From Nisaea nitritireducens (GTDB taxonomy: Bacteria > Pseudomonadota > Alphaproteobacteria > Thalassobaculales > Thalassobaculaceae), in contig NZ_JACZFS010000080.1 in assembly GCF_014904795.1 (NCBI RefSeq), positions 1 to 34,320 of the forward strand: a stretch of DNA of 34,320 nt. The letters are read 5' to 3'. Positions within the stretch are counted from its first letter, which is position 1. Each line of letters opens with the position of its first letter. The notes under the pieces are model-generated. The model was not told where the DNA came from. It ran no database searches and was given only the letters and a program-made list of their open reading frames with translations. Below are positions 1-7,986 of the stretch, piece after piece. The position numbers and the translations under genes were made by a program.

Positions 1-1792
1 TTATAGCGGAGTCCAGGGCATTCGCTTGAGTGACCGTGGTTGTGCCGGTTGCAGTCACGTTGCCCGCGCCAGACAGGGTTTCCGCAGCTAACTGCGCAAT
101 TGTTCCGGTAAGCGTAAATCCGCTATTTACCGCAATGCCAGTTGTGAAGCCCGTTAAATCCTTTCCAGTCACATCCAAGTTAGCACCAATTGCAATCGCT
201 GTAGCAGTTCCAGCAATAGCGGTATCCAACTCAGCAAGCGTTGTTACGGTCGTTGTCGAAGTGGTGGTGGTGGTGGTGGTGGTCGTGGTGGTGGTTGTTG
301 TTGTGGTGGTGGTGGTTGCTCCTGGCTCGTTTCCAGTAACACCATCTCCGTCGATATCACCTACCGTCGCACTTCCAACTGCTGTCGTCAGAGCTGTTCC
401 AGTAAAGCTGGTTGTCGCTGAGCTGAAGTCTCCTGATTGCGATGCCTCTTGAATCGCAGTTTTTGCCGTACCCTGAGCGATAACCTGACTCTTGACGACC
501 GACGTAAGAATTGTGGCAGCCGCACCTCCAGCTGCGACCTGTGTGTCAATCCCAGCATTGCTAGCTGCGGCAATCGTCGCGGTGTCGCTTGCAAGCGTTG
601 TTAGGCGCGTCTCATCGATGGTTGTTCCTGCCCCTGCGGCAGTAGAGGTTAACGTCGCAGATAAGATTGAACTAATCGTGGTTGCATTACTGAGGTCGGT
701 TGTACCTCCTGAACTCGCCGACTGGGTAATTGTGGAGGCAATTGAAGAAAATGCGAAATCTGCTGCCGCGACGTCTGTTCCTGCCGGCGCACTGGCCCCT
801 CCAGTAGCCCCGACACCTGCAGCGGACGCTTGCGCGACCAAATTGGCAACTTTTGCGGCGGCAACCTGAACTGCCAGAGCAACGCTCTTTGCAGCATCGT
901 CCGCCGTCGAGCTGTTGATCGTGGCGATGGGATCAAGCGTTGTAAGATTGACAGAGGAATCGATCCCGAGAGCAGCTTTGACCTGGGCCTCAGCTGCGGC
1001 CGATGATTGGCCGGTAGATTGACTGATTTGGTTTATCAACGTTGTCAAAGGATTGATAACGGCTGAGCCTGATGGCGCCTTGAGCGTGCCAACGAAGGCC
1101 AAGCCGGTTGAGATATCGGTGCCGCCTGTGCTTACAATCTCCCCGTAAACTGGGGTACCAAAGTCAAACTGCCCAAGCGAGTTCGTCTGAACCTGCGTTT
1201 CAGTTTCGGGGTTATAAACTCCGTCACCATTCAAATCGACAAAGACATTAGCACCCGAGATATAACCATCGACCACGCGCCCAGATGACACTGCTGTGCT
1301 GCCATCCGGAGTCCTGCCCTCTGCAGCTCCGAACTCGACATAGTGAGCCGCAGCAGTCGTCGTCCCTGCTGCTACCGCAGATGCGACATCAGCGTTAGAA
1401 TTCAAATATGCCGTTGCATCGAAATTTGCGTTGGGCGCCCGCCCTTCGGACGCTCCGAATTGAATAAAATGATAAAGCGGATTTAAATCAGAACTGGCAA
1501 CATCACTATTGCTGGCAAGGTAGTAGGACGTATCGAAACCTGCGGTCGGGTCCCGACCTTCGGAGGCTCCAAATTGCTCATAGTGCGTGAGCGGGTTGGC
1601 CCCCGCAGCGGCAACATCAGAATTGTTTGAAAGATAGGTAGAGGTGTCAAAAAAACTGCTCGGGTCTCGGTTTTCACCAAAGCCATGTGCCTGATAGTGC
1701 ACCTCACCCGACTCAAAAAAGCCGTCCTCTACAGCCGCAGCAACGTCCGCATACTGAGACAGATAAAACAACTCGTTGAATAGATTTGACAC
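1..1792 (-). CDS. Large repeat-containing surface/S-layer-like protein, partial (3' end beyond the window)
   Basis: An uninterrupted reading frame of 597 codons runs from a GTG at 1792 to the left edge with no stop. The GTG follows an AAGGGG ribosome-binding site by about 6 bases. The first ~150 residues hold four imperfect repeats of about 35 residues, each with a core like 'YLxxNxDVAxA', then 'HYxxFGAxEGRxP'. This repeat type is known at the N-terminus of large alphaproteobacterial extracellular RTX or S-layer-like proteins. A segment of the type 'DGYISGANVFVDLNGDG' follows, as in adhesin-like proteins. After it comes a long Ala/Thr/Ser-rich region, a GDIDGDGVTGNE acidic motif, and 19 consecutive Thr codons (258-316 region). 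No classical signal peptide is visible, so type I secretion is plausible. The gene is divergent from the regulator at 2158. The exact function is unknown; surface or matrix location is inferred. Confidence 0.75.
   Translation of the reverse strand, partial: MSNLFNELFYLSQYADVAAAVEDGFFESGEVHYQAHGFGENRDPSSFFDTSTYLSNNSDVAAAGANPLTHYEQFGASEGRDPTAGFDTSYYLASNSDVASSDLNPLYHFIQFGASEGRAPNANFDATAYLNSNADVASAVAAGTTTAAAHYVEFGAAEGRTPDGSTAVSSGRVVDGYISGANVFVDLNGDGVYNPETETQVQTNSLGQFDFGTPVYGEIVSTGGTDISTGLAFVGTLKAPSGSAVINPLTTLINQISQSTGQSSAAAEAQVKAALGIDSSVNLTTLDPIATINSSTADDAAKSVALAVQVAAAKVANLVAQASAAGVGATGGASAPAGTDVAAADFAFSSIASTITQSASSGGTTDLSNATTISSILSATLTSTAAGAGTTIDETRLTTLASDTATIAAASNAGIDTQVAAGGAAATILTSVVKSQVIAQGTAKTAIQEASQSGDFSSATTSFTGTALTTAVGSATVGDIDGDGVTGNEPGATTTTTTTTTTTTTTTTTTTSTTTVTTLAELDTAIAGTATAIAIGANLDVTGKDLTGFTTGIAVNSGFTLTGTIAQLAAETLSGAGNVTATGTTTVTQANALDSAI
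260..316 (-). repeat. Polythreonine codon run (19 Thr)
   Basis: Nineteen consecutive Thr codons, mostly ACC with a few ACA/ACG/ACT, lie inside the partial surface protein. On the plus strand the tract reads as a (GTG/GGT)n trinucleotide repeat. It separates the acidic GDIDGDG segment from a beta-helix-like Ala/Thr/Gly region, so it probably acts as a linker. It is also a potential slippage site; a change in unit number would keep the reading frame. Confidence 0.85.
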
Positions 1793-2157
1793 GACACCCC
1801 CCTTGAATTGCGAATCGGCCGACCTGCGAGCCGAGATGTTCTCGTGGGAAAACCCTAGAGGGGCAGCGCAAACCGAGCGTGACTGGAGCGTCAGCGAAAC
1901 GTGAAATCGACAATCCTGTGGAATAACGCCGTGAGCCGTACCTGTTCCATCCAGTCATCTGATGGCTGGACCGGCACGAGCGGCTCAAGGTCGCTGGCTT
2001 TCATTCCTGAATTCTGCCAGCCGCGCCTGGAACGGAAGAGCTTGAAGACTGATCGGATTATCGCCCGGAAAGAACGACGAATGTTTAATCAAAGACTCGT
2101 AAAGTTCAATCCATACTGGTAACTTCGCTCTGTTCTCGCGGGGATGGGGAGCGTGGG
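1793..2157. promoter_or_regulatory. Divergent intergenic region
   Basis: This 365-base gap separates the minus-strand surface protein from the plus-strand regulator and must carry both promoters. I cannot pick out a convincing -35/-10 pair or operator by eye. The only protein-like content is the 37-codon minus-strand ORF listed separately. Confidence 0.4.
1891..2004 (-). CDS. Possible 37-residue small protein, or gene remnant
   Basis: ATG at 2004 to TGA at 1891 encodes 37 residues of natural-looking composition, with an acidic N-terminal part (MKASDLEPLVP), DDWMEQV, and an amphipathic end (LTALFHRIVDFTFR). The ribosome-binding site is poor: a CAGGA directly abuts the start. It could be a real small protein, the tail of a decayed gene, or chance. 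It lies just upstream of the surface-protein gene on the same strand. I do not recognise a family. Confidence 0.25.
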   Translation of the reverse strand: MKASDLEPLVPVQPSDDWMEQVRLTALFHRIVDFTFR

Positions 2158-3951
2158 ATGGCGTACATGGTTGGCCCGAGTACTGAACAGAGTACGGGGC
2201 GACTTGATCACGGGATGGCCGAGACGACTGAGCTTTCGAATGCCCGTGAACATTTGAAATACAGCCTTTGCCTTTATGGAGCTTTCTCGCTCAACTTGCC
2301 GACAGGCAAGACTGTGAAGCTCGGGGTGAAGCAGCAAGCGATGGTTGCCCTCCTTGCGACAGGCGCTAACGGCACGCGGACACGGAGCTGGCTGCAGAGT
2401 CAGCTGTGGGGAAACGTCGCCGCGACCCAAGCAGCCGCCAGTCTTAGGAGCGCTTTGGCTGGTCTGCGGCAAGCGCTTGGCTCCGACGCGCGCAGTCTTC
2501 TGCTTACCTCCCGCGACCGGGTAACACTCAGCCTGGATCGACTGAACATTGTAGGGACACCGCGGGACGGCGAGTTTCTCGAAGGCCTCGACGTCAAATA
2601 CGAGGAGGGGTTTGACGATTGGTTGCGCCAACAGCGTTCTGAACTTGAAGCGAACTCTGGTTCGGCCGTGCCAATCCACCCGCGATCAACGCTGCAGCCA
2701 GTGGAGAACCCGCCGTCTACCGACTTGGGGATCGAATATGCGGTTGAGCAGCTGAACCTGCTGCCATTCATTGGCGTCCTGCCGTTCCAATGTCGGCATA
2801 CCGGCGATCAGGCGACGGCTCTGGGCGACGCCATTGCAGAGGATATATCGCGCACGCTTTCGAGAACTGGCACGTTCAGCGTGATTTCGCACCTTTCGGC
2901 TCGAAACTACAGCTCTCGCCTGGCCTCGCTTCAGGAGGTCACCCGGAATTTAAGCGTCGACTACATCCTGACCGGCGAGCTCGACGCTCGATCAAGTGAG
3001 TTCGGGCTTACTATCGACATGCATCAGGTGCGCACAGGCACACTCCTTTGGAGCCGTGAGTTCTCCGCAGAGACGGATGATTTTCTGCATGGCGGGGTAG
3101 AGATATCACGTGAGATTGCCCGATATGCTGCACATTCTGTACTTGCCGAAGCGCTCAAACTGATCCGCTCAAACCCACTGCCAACGCTCGCGTGCCATGA
3201 AATGCTGATGGGTGCGATCGCCCTCATGTATCGCGGCAAACTGGATGACTTCGTCAAATCCCGCGAACTTCTAGCAGCTGCAATTGAGAGAGCTCCCGAT
3301 CGGCCGATCCCGCAAGCCTGGTTTGGCATGTGGCATGTTCTCAAGGTTCAAAAGGGTTTTAGCTCAGACATTCGCATCGAAGCAGAAGGCGCCCTCGATC
3401 GCACTGAGCGCGCGCTTGATCTCGACCCGCAATGCCCGGTCTCATTGTCGTTCAACGGCATGGCGCAAAGCCACTTCAGGCGTCGCATGGATGTCGCCAA
3501 AGAACGCTATAGAGGGGCCATCGACAGCGATCCGAATTGCTCTCTTGCGTGGTTGTTGCTGGGTGTCGTCCAAGCTTTCTGCGATCAAGGAGACGAGGCT
3601 GTCCAGTTTACGGATAGAGCCCGGCGGCTCTCGCCGCTGGACCCGCAGCGTTATCACTACGATTCCCTATCGGCGACAGCCCACTTGTCGGCGGGCAACT
3701 ACCAAATGGCCCTGACCCTGGCGGACAGCTCATTGCGCCACAACCGATTCCACCCATCGACACTGCGCGTCAAGACGATCGCGCAACACCGTCTTGGCCG
3801 CTTTGATGAGGCACGTCTCACCGCGGATGAACTGATGCGTATCGAGCCCCGGTTCAGGGTCAGCAGCTATCTCGCAGAACACCCGGCCGGGGCATTCGCC
3901 ACGGGTCGCGATTGGGCATCCGCTTTGAAGGAAGCGGGCGTCCCACACTAG
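2158..3951 (+). CDS. BTAD/SARP-like transcriptional regulator with TolB-like and TPR domains
   Basis: The 597-residue protein has a winged-helix N-terminal region (about residues 39-140: LYGAFSLNLP, a QxxALLALL-type core, LWGN, SLRSALAGLRQAL) resembling the SARP/BTAD-associated OmpR-like DNA-binding domain. Residues about 200-310 (FIGVLPFQC, GDAIAEDISRTLSR, VDYILTGEL) match the TolB-like domain found in CadC-type and adenylate-cyclase-linked regulators. The remaining ~260 residues are helical TPR-like repeats (ALDLDPQCPVSLSFNG, AIDSDPNCSLAWLLLG). No transmembrane helix is evident, so it should be cytoplasmic. ATG 2158 is used; ATG 2215 (MAETTEL) is an alternative. It ends 32 bases before the haloperoxidase-like gene and is probably its regulator. 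The ligand or partner sensed by the TPR part is unknown. Confidence 0.8.
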   Translation: MAYMVGPSTEQSTGRLDHGMAETTELSNAREHLKYSLCLYGAFSLNLPTGKTVKLGVKQQAMVALLATGANGTRTRSWLQSQLWGNVAATQAAASLRSALAGLRQALGSDARSLLLTSRDRVTLSLDRLNIVGTPRDGEFLEGLDVKYEEGFDDWLRQQRSELEANSGSAVPIHPRSTLQPVENPPSTDLGIEYAVEQLNLLPFIGVLPFQCRHTGDQATALGDAIAEDISRTLSRTGTFSVISHLSARNYSSRLASLQEVTRNLSVDYILTGELDARSSEFGLTIDMHQVRTGTLLWSREFSAETDDFLHGGVEISREIARYAAHSVLAEALKLIRSNPLPTLACHEMLMGAIALMYRGKLDDFVKSRELLAAAIERAPDRPIPQAWFGMWHVLKVQKGFSSDIRIEAEGALDRTERALDLDPQCPVSLSFNGMAQSHFRRRMDVAKERYRGAIDSDPNCSLAWLLLGVVQAFCDQGDEAVQFTDRARRLSPLDPQRYHYDSLSATAHLSAGNYQMALTLADSSLRHNRFHPSTLRVKTIAQHRLGRFDEARLTADELMRIEPRFRVSSYLAEHPAGAFATGRDWASALKEAGVPH

Positions 3952-3983
3952 TTACGGTTCAACCGGTCACGCAGGAGGGGAAT

Positions 3984-5195
3984 ATGCCAGCATTTGGAGG
4001 CGCAGGTGGCGCCGGGGGAGCAGGTGGTGCCGGGGGAGCAGGTGGTGCCGGGGGCGCGGGCGGTGCCGGAGGGGCAGGCGGCGCTGGCGGCGCCGGGCTC
4101 GACGCCGGGATCGGGGTGCGTGCTGGGGTTCCAGCTTACACGCCCTTGCAATCGACCGGCATACTGCTGGCTGGGGATGGTATCTCCGGACCCTGGAAAG
4201 GCGACACCCGGTCACCGAGTGAAATGGACGGCGAGTCCTCGGCGAACATGCGGCTCTGGGCTCCCTGGGTCCGCAGTTTCATTCTGGAAAATGAGATTCT
4301 GTCGCGTCTTGCGTTTCGTGTCTGGAGCCCCGAGACGGGCGAACCTTGGATCGCAATCTGGCATCGGGATTTCCAAACGGACGTGCGACATGGCCCGGGA
4401 GGGCCGCCGCCCGAACCTGATGAAAAAGTCCCAGAGACGACCACGCCTGCCTTCCTGGCATCGCTTCAGCGTCCGACGCAGTGCGATTTTAAAGAACAGC
4501 TCGGTCTGGTGCGCGGGTACTCGGATCTGCGTTCAGATCGCTATGCCGAGATCCTGACCCAGGTCGGTTTCCCAACCGAGTATTTCTCGGCGATCGCCGG
4601 TTTCCATCCCGAGCGCACCCGATACACCCTGGAGCTGATCGCGCTTGCCCAGGGCTTTGCCGCGACCATATCGATGCGGGTCAAGCATGCACTCGCCTGT
4701 TTGCGGCCGGACGCCTATTCCGTGCAGATCCAGCCAATGATCCCGACCCCGGGCCATGGCTCGCTGCCGGCGGCCCATGCAGTCGAAGCTTTCATCGTCT
4801 CGGAGATGTTGAAGTACCTTATCGACCCCGACGCAAAAAATTTCGAACTCCGGCGCATGCTTGACCGTCAGGCAGCGCGCATCTCGACAAACCGCGTCGT
4901 CGCCGGCGTCCATTTCCCTGCCGACAGTATTTCCGGCGCCATGCTGGGACAGACCCTCGGCCAGTACTTCGCCGCCCGCGCGGGGGATCGTATAGATGTG
5001 ATCCCCGGCAAGTTCATCGGACCGGGTATCTGTGACACAGATTTCCATCTCACCGATCTGATGGAGAGCTGCGGGGGCAAGTGGACTCGCATAGAGAATG
5101 GGGCAATCAAACTCCTAGAACCCGTGCCGGGCATCACCCCCTCGCCTCCCTTGGCATGGCTGTGGGAGCAAGCGAAACAGGAATGGACGGTCTGA
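3984..5195 (+). CDS. PAP2/vanadium-dependent haloperoxidase superfamily protein with Gly-Gly-Ala N-terminus
   Basis: The start is ATG 3984, preceded by AGGAGG. A longer in-frame start at 3912 would overlap the regulator and lacks such a site. The 403-residue protein has the three PAP2/vanadium-haloperoxidase signature blocks: K234xxxxxxR241P, GHGSLPAAHA (H265), and R304xxxGVHFPAD (R304, H310). In this superfamily these residues bind vanadate or phosphate, and the histidine of the last block is the axial ligand or nucleophile. The spacing and the GHGSLPxxHAxEAF wording are closer to bacterial vanadium-dependent haloperoxidase-like proteins than to lipid phosphatases, and no membrane helices are seen. 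Residues 5-37 are eleven perfect Gly-Gly-Ala triplets. Halide oxidation versus phosphatase activity cannot be decided from sequence. It is probably co-transcribed with the S8 protease 34 bases downstream. Confidence 0.8.
   Translation: MPAFGGAGGAGGAGGAGGAGGAGGAGGAGGAGGAGGAGLDAGIGVRAGVPAYTPLQSTGILLAGDGISGPWKGDTRSPSEMDGESSANMRLWAPWVRSFILENEILSRLAFRVWSPETGEPWIAIWHRDFQTDVRHGPGGPPPEPDEKVPETTTPAFLASLQRPTQCDFKEQLGLVRGYSDLRSDRYAEILTQVGFPTEYFSAIAGFHPERTRYTLELIALAQGFAATISMRVKHALACLRPDAYSVQIQPMIPTPGHGSLPAAHAVEAFIVSEMLKYLIDPDAKNFELRRMLDRQAARISTNRVVAGVHFPADSISGAMLGQTLGQYFAARAGDRIDVIPGKFIGPGICDTDFHLTDLMESCGGKWTRIENGAIKLLEPVPGITPSPPLAWLWEQAKQEWTV
3996..4094 (+). repeat. (Gly-Gly-Ala)11 codon repeat
   Basis: Eleven consecutive Gly-Gly-Ala triplets use varied synonymous codons (GGA/GGC/GGT/GGG; GCA/GCC/GCG/GCT). 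Because the DNA repeat is degenerate while the peptide repeat is perfect, the peptide itself seems to be under selection. It forms the flexible or collagen/silk-like N-terminus of the haloperoxidase-like protein. Confidence 0.9.
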
Positions 5196-5229
5196 CACCG
5201 TCGCCACTGAAACGAAAGGGAGGGCGGCG

Positions 5230-7371
5230 ATGACGCGAAATCTGAACTGGGAGATCGGCGGAACGCACCCTAGTACATCCTCCGACCCATACGGCCATTG
5301 GACGCGGGTCAGCGGGAAGGACTTCCTGGTCGACTTCCGCCCCGGCAAGAAGCCCTATCGGATCGTCCTGGAAAGACAGGAAATCGATCGGTCAGATCCT
5401 GATAAACTGTATTTACCTTTTGCTGCCATCTTGGACGGGAAGAGCCTCGTACCCGTGATCCAAAGAGAGGTAGACGTAAAGGCAGAGGCGGAAACCCGTC
5501 TGCCCAGAGCCGAGCCGACTCCAGGCGTTGACGGTACAATCTTCCCGGTTCCGCTTCCGGAAAGCACGTTGAACGAGACCGGGACGATCGCAGACCCTAA
5601 ATGGTGCCCGCCGGCACGCTGCGGCAAGACGCCGGCCATCGTTGCCGTGATCGACGATGGCATCGCCTTCCCCAACCGGCGCTTCCAGTTACCTGATTCT
5701 GAGAGCCGGGTAGAGTACGCTTGGATCCAGGATGCGCCGTTCGACAGAAAACGGAACACAGTACCATTCGGCAGGGAATATAGGCGTGACGAAATCGACA
5801 CTGTATTGGCCGAGCATGAGGAGGAGGACGATATCCTGAGGGAATTTGGCCTCGCCGACCTGCTTCACGCCCAGCAACCCTCTGCTTTCAAGCACGCCTC
5901 CCATGGGACCGCAGTGCTAGACCTCGCAGGCGGGTACGACCTGTCACAGGCCGAAATTGCCGAGAACGTCCGGCTCATCACGGTTCAGTTGCCCGGCATC
6001 GCCAATTGGGACGGTTCAGGTTCCGTGCTCGGCTGGTTCGTCGCTTGGGGAGTCCAATACATCCTGCAGCGCGCACGGCTGATCGAAAAAGAGCTGGGAA
6101 TGCCGGTGCCCGTCTTCATCAACCTCAGCTACGGGCTATCCGGCGGTCCCCACGACGGCACCCACTGGCTCGAATTGATCGTGGAACACCTGCTCGAGAA
6201 CCATCGAAAACGCTCTGACTGTCCAGAGCCCCCGAAGCCCGATCGGATCGCCGAGCTCGTGACCGTGACCGGGAACGACTTCCTGCGCCGGCGCCATGCA
6301 TCGATCAAGGCAGCCAGCAAGGGCTCCGTAACGCTCGATCTACCCTGGCGCGTCCCCCCTGGTGATCCGAGCTCAAGCGCGCTCGAGGTTTGGCTGCCTG
6401 CCGACGCCACTGGTATCCAGGTGGACGTAACATCGCCCAGCGGGCCACCGCTCACGGCATGGCCACCACAACAACCCGACCCGGGCGCTGTACTGCGTTC
6501 CGACCTCTGTGACGGGTCTAAGGATCCGCAGAATGTAATCGCCCAGCTTAGCCTCGAGGACCCTTACTGGGCCGGGCCGAAAAAGCGGGTGACCCTGATC
6601 GTCGCCCCCACCGATACGGACATTCTCGATACACAACGCCCCCCCGCGCCTTCGGGACTCTGGCAGATCGCCGTCACGGCAACCGTAAAAAAAGGGCAAA
6701 GCCTCACCGCTTGGGTACAGCGCGAGGAGCTGCCACTGGGCTACCCGAACCGAGGCGGCAGCGGTTATCTGGACGACCCCGAGAACCCGCGCTTCACGTC
6801 ACCGGGCGACTGGTCGGAACACGATTACCACGACGCGGTCGTGCGCCGATTCGGCAGCTTGAGCGGAACGGCGACGGGGTACACCTCCCTGGTAATCGGT
6901 GGCTATCGGGACGGCGACCGCCGACTGGCCTTGTACTCCGGCGCGTCGTCTCCTGAGACGACGACCAAGCTGCCAACCGCATTGCTGCCGAGCGACTGCT
7001 CCCGGGTCCTGGCGGGAATTCTGACCACGGGCAACCGGTCGGGAGCGACCTTCTCACTCACGGGCACCAGTGCCGCCGGCCCGCTGGCCGTCCGCATGTT
7101 GGCCGAGCGGGTCGGCAAGGTGGAGAATAAAGGTGCGATCAAGGTGTTGGCGGACTTGGCAGCGGCAGGCGAAAAAGTGATTGGCGGGGAGCCCAAATGG
7201 GCACCGAACCTTGATACACGGCCTGCCGATCGCCACCCGATCCCGCGCCCGGTCACCCGAGGCCCTGAATTGAGGGCGGGCGAAGCTCGGATTCTTTTCA
7301 AGGAAAATACGCCAACAAAATACCGGCTCGACCGTCCGGTCACCCGCGGCCGGATCACGGAGCGGGATTGA
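5230..7371 (+). CDS. Subtilisin-like serine protease (S8 family)
   Basis: The 713-residue protein carries the S8 catalytic triad in the right order: D142 in AVIDDGIA, H225 in SHGTAVLDLAGG, and S614 in LTGTSAAGPLAVR. The oxyanion-side motif region VFINLSYG is also visible. There are about 140 residues before the first catalytic block and a long insert between His and Ser that includes a beta-rich segment (about residues 370-500). No signal peptide, pro-domain cleavage motif or membrane anchor is evident, so it may act in the cytoplasm or leave by a non-Sec route. ATG 5230 follows GGGAGGGCGGCG. It sits 34 bases after the haloperoxidase-like gene, so the two are likely one transcript. The target is unknown; a neighbouring protein is a reasonable guess. 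Confidence 0.85.
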   Translation: MTRNLNWEIGGTHPSTSSDPYGHWTRVSGKDFLVDFRPGKKPYRIVLERQEIDRSDPDKLYLPFAAILDGKSLVPVIQREVDVKAEAETRLPRAEPTPGVDGTIFPVPLPESTLNETGTIADPKWCPPARCGKTPAIVAVIDDGIAFPNRRFQLPDSESRVEYAWIQDAPFDRKRNTVPFGREYRRDEIDTVLAEHEEEDDILREFGLADLLHAQQPSAFKHASHGTAVLDLAGGYDLSQAEIAENVRLITVQLPGIANWDGSGSVLGWFVAWGVQYILQRARLIEKELGMPVPVFINLSYGLSGGPHDGTHWLELIVEHLLENHRKRSDCPEPPKPDRIAELVTVTGNDFLRRRHASIKAASKGSVTLDLPWRVPPGDPSSSALEVWLPADATGIQVDVTSPSGPPLTAWPPQQPDPGAVLRSDLCDGSKDPQNVIAQLSLEDPYWAGPKKRVTLIVAPTDTDILDTQRPPAPSGLWQIAVTATVKKGQSLTAWVQREELPLGYPNRGGSGYLDDPENPRFTSPGDWSEHDYHDAVVRRFGSLSGTATGYTSLVIGGYRDGDRRLALYSGASSPETTTKLPTALLPSDCSRVLAGILTTGNRSGATFSLTGTSAAGPLAVRMLAERVGKVENKGAIKVLADLAAAGEKVIGGEPKWAPNLDTRPADRHPIPRPVTRGPELRAGEARILFKENTPTKYRLDRPVTRGRITERD

Positions 7372-7642
7372 AATAGCTTGCGTAGCAAGCAATCCCCCTC
7401 TGACCGTGCCGTCTCGCGATTTGACCCCAGTCTAGGAACGGCGGTGCCCCCAAGGCAGGACTGCATGTACTGATAGTGGCCATATGCATGGATGCTCACA
7501 AGCAGCGGGCCTTGTTTTTGGCCTTAAACGCAGAAAACCGCTCGGCTGATTTTTCCTAAGTGATTGATTTTGTGTTTATTTTGCCTGCCCCCTTCAGGCC
7601 GAACACCACAATTTCGCTACCCAGTGTTTGTGGGAAAACTAT
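7372..7642. other. Non-coding spacer after the protease gene
   Basis: No gene is seen here. A short perfect hairpin (GCTTGC-GTA-GCAAGC, 7376-7390) lies right behind the protease stop but has no T-tract, so I do not call it a terminator with confidence. Confidence 0.4.
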
Positions 7643-7750
7643 TTGGCCTCGAAGACAACCCTGAATGCCAAGAATTTAGAGGCTCTTGGAGCTGAACAGT
7701 TGGCTCAGCTGGTAATCGGTATTAACACCAAGCTATTCCCCGGCCGATAA
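7643..7750 (+). pseudogene. Truncated N-terminal fragment of a DUF6880-like protein
   Basis: From a TTG at 7643 the frame reads LASKTTLNAKNLEALGAEQL, then AQLVIGIN. From memory this resembles the N-terminus of the DUF6880 family ('...LNAKNLEALGAERLAELL...'). The frame then leaves the family and stops at 7750. The break coincides with the truncated end of the IS3 OrfA fragment on the other strand, so the gene was probably cut by an insertion or deletion event. Only about 28 family-like residues remain. Confidence 0.5.
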
Positions 7751-7872
7751 CCGTAGAGCGAATGCGGACTCACACTCAAACGCTCCGAAACCTCCGAAAC
7801 CGGATAGCCCCGCTCGGCGATCTGGGCCACCGCGTCACGTTTGAAATCGTCGCTGAAATGACCTTTGCCCAT
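7705..7872 (-). pseudogene. IS3-family transposase OrfA, truncated N-terminal fragment
   Basis: From ATG 7872 the minus strand reads MGKGHFSDDFKRDAVAQI, then AERGYPVSEVSERLSVSPHS. This is the N-terminal helix-turn-helix of IS3-family OrfA proteins. Family-like sequence ends after about 41 residues (SPHSLY), followed by unrelated residues to a TGA at 7705. The complete OrfA would be ~90-100 residues, and OrfB is absent. It is a remnant and not mobile by itself. Its truncated end meets the DUF6880-like fragment on the plus strand. Confidence 0.75.
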
Positions 7873-7986
7873 GTCGGCCTTCTTGCCTCAAAATTAGGGA
7901 AGAAGGCGTCTCCGTATCTAAGGGCTATTCACTCTCCCTTATCTTTCGCACTTTCAGTATCGATCAATAATGGGTTCGCATCGGTC

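Noticed and set aside
260-316. Tandem GTG/GGT tract considered as a CRISPR or satellite array
   Set aside because: The unit is three bases and lies inside a reading frame; there are no spacers. No CRISPR array was seen anywhere in the window.
30-452. Plus-strand open frame rich in Val
   Set aside because: It is the complement of the polythreonine/Ala-Thr region of the minus-strand surface protein, whose frame is open across the whole 1-1792 span and has recognisable repeats.
3912-3983. Upstream extension of the haloperoxidase-like frame
   Set aside because: It would overlap the regulator's 3' end, lacks a ribosome-binding site, and ATG 3984 has AGGAGG.
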